From Planctomycetota bacterium (GTDB lineage: Bacteria; Planctomycetota; SBBH01; JAHFOU01), in NCBI GenBank assembly GCA_023261525.1, contig JAHFOU010000022.1, positions 1-6,040 of the forward strand: a stretch of 6,040 bases of DNA, in the 5' to 3' direction. Made by a program: the position numbers and the translations under genes. The stretch's first letter is position 1; each line of letters opens with the position of its first letter. The notes under the pieces are model-generated. The model ran no database searches, was not told the origin of the DNA, and saw only the letters and a program-made list of their open reading frames with translations. Of this stretch, positions 5,806 through 6,040 are shown piece after piece.

Positions 5806-6040
5806 GACGGACGGTGTGCAAGGAACCCCCGCGCCGCGGCCAGCACCTCGGCGGCCGTGACGCGGTCCAGACAGGTCACGTGCTCGCACCAGGTGTTGCG
5901 GCAGGGATTGCAGCCGATGGGGTGGTAGATCGGGGCCAGGGGCCCTCCCCAGGGCGCATAGCGGTCCGGGTCCTTGGCCCCGAAGATCATCACCGTGGGC
6001 GTGCCCAGGGAGCAGGCCAGGTGGGCCGGGCCCGAACCCC
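5802..6040 (-). CDS. Glycosyltransferase family 9 (heptosyltransferase-like), C-terminal end only
   Basis: Only the last 78 codons are in the window; the start lies beyond the right edge. The frame reads SGPAHLACSLGTPTVMIFGA, the sugar-nucleotide-binding segment typical of GT9 enzymes (usually TGPMHLAAALGTPTVALFG), followed by DPDRYAPWGG. A Cys-rich stretch, GCNPCRNTWCEHVTC (C-x2-C-x4-C-x4-C), matches the CxPC region seen in many heptosyltransferases. A final helix (TAAEVLAAARGFL) ends the protein. GT9 enzymes transfer ADP-heptose or similar sugars to the lipopolysaccharide core on the cytoplasmic face of the inner membrane. The acceptor cannot be told from this fragment, so no gene symbol is given. 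The TGA stop sits within the -35 hexamer of the mazE promoter. Confidence 0.9.
   Translation of the reverse strand, partial: GSGPAHLACSLGTPTVMIFGAKDPDRYAPWGGPLAPIYHPIGCNPCRNTWCEHVTCLDRVTAAEVLAAARGFLAHRPS

Noticed and set aside
5756..5821. A longer MazE (103 codons) starting at 5821
   Set aside because: The extension would start upstream of the predicted transcription start and overlap the GT9 end. It has no family similarity, while the ATG at 5755 has a strong ribosome site and the standard N-terminus.

Overview
The window is GC-rich, densely packed and almost entirely coded on the minus strand. Transcription runs from high to low coordinates, and all seven genes point the same way. A heptosyltransferase-like GT9 gene and an AsmA-like gene point to a diderm (Gram-negative-type) bacterium. 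The strong G/C third-position bias and the HEAT-like plus PDZ exported protein would fit Acidobacteriota (Holophagae-like) or a similar GC-rich lineage, but that placement is a weak inference. No plus-strand gene, RNA gene, IS element or CRISPR array is supported.

Layout in the direction of transcription: (1) the 3' end of a GT9 glycosyltransferase (5802-6040); (2) a short AT-rich promoter/operator; (3) a tight three-gene operon of mazE antitoxin (5510-5755), mazF toxin (5175-5516, 7-nt overlap) and a DUF486 four-helix membrane protein (4824-5165, 9 nt after mazF); (4) an exported HEAT-like/PDZ protein (3969-4769); (5) guaB, IMP dehydrogenase (2434-3915), with its own promoter; (6) a very large AsmA-like envelope protein starting 4 nt after guaB and running off the left edge (1-2429, at least 809 residues).

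The AsmA-like gene has no stop codon inside the window. I translated its minus-strand frame by hand from 2429 to position 3 and found it open throughout.

How the parts fit: MazE and MazF form a complete type II toxin-antitoxin module, colinear with the E. coli pair and apparently autoregulated through a palindromic operator over its promoter. The membrane protein behind it is the least expected part. GuaB makes XMP for GTP synthesis. The GT9, PDZ and AsmA-like proteins belong to envelope construction or maintenance. Two good sigma70-type promoters (before mazE and before guaB) each place the upstream gene's TGA stop inside the -35 hexamer, so there is almost no spacer DNA. The main points to follow up are the mazEF-DUF486 association, the repeat architecture of the AsmA-like protein, and its coupling to guaB.
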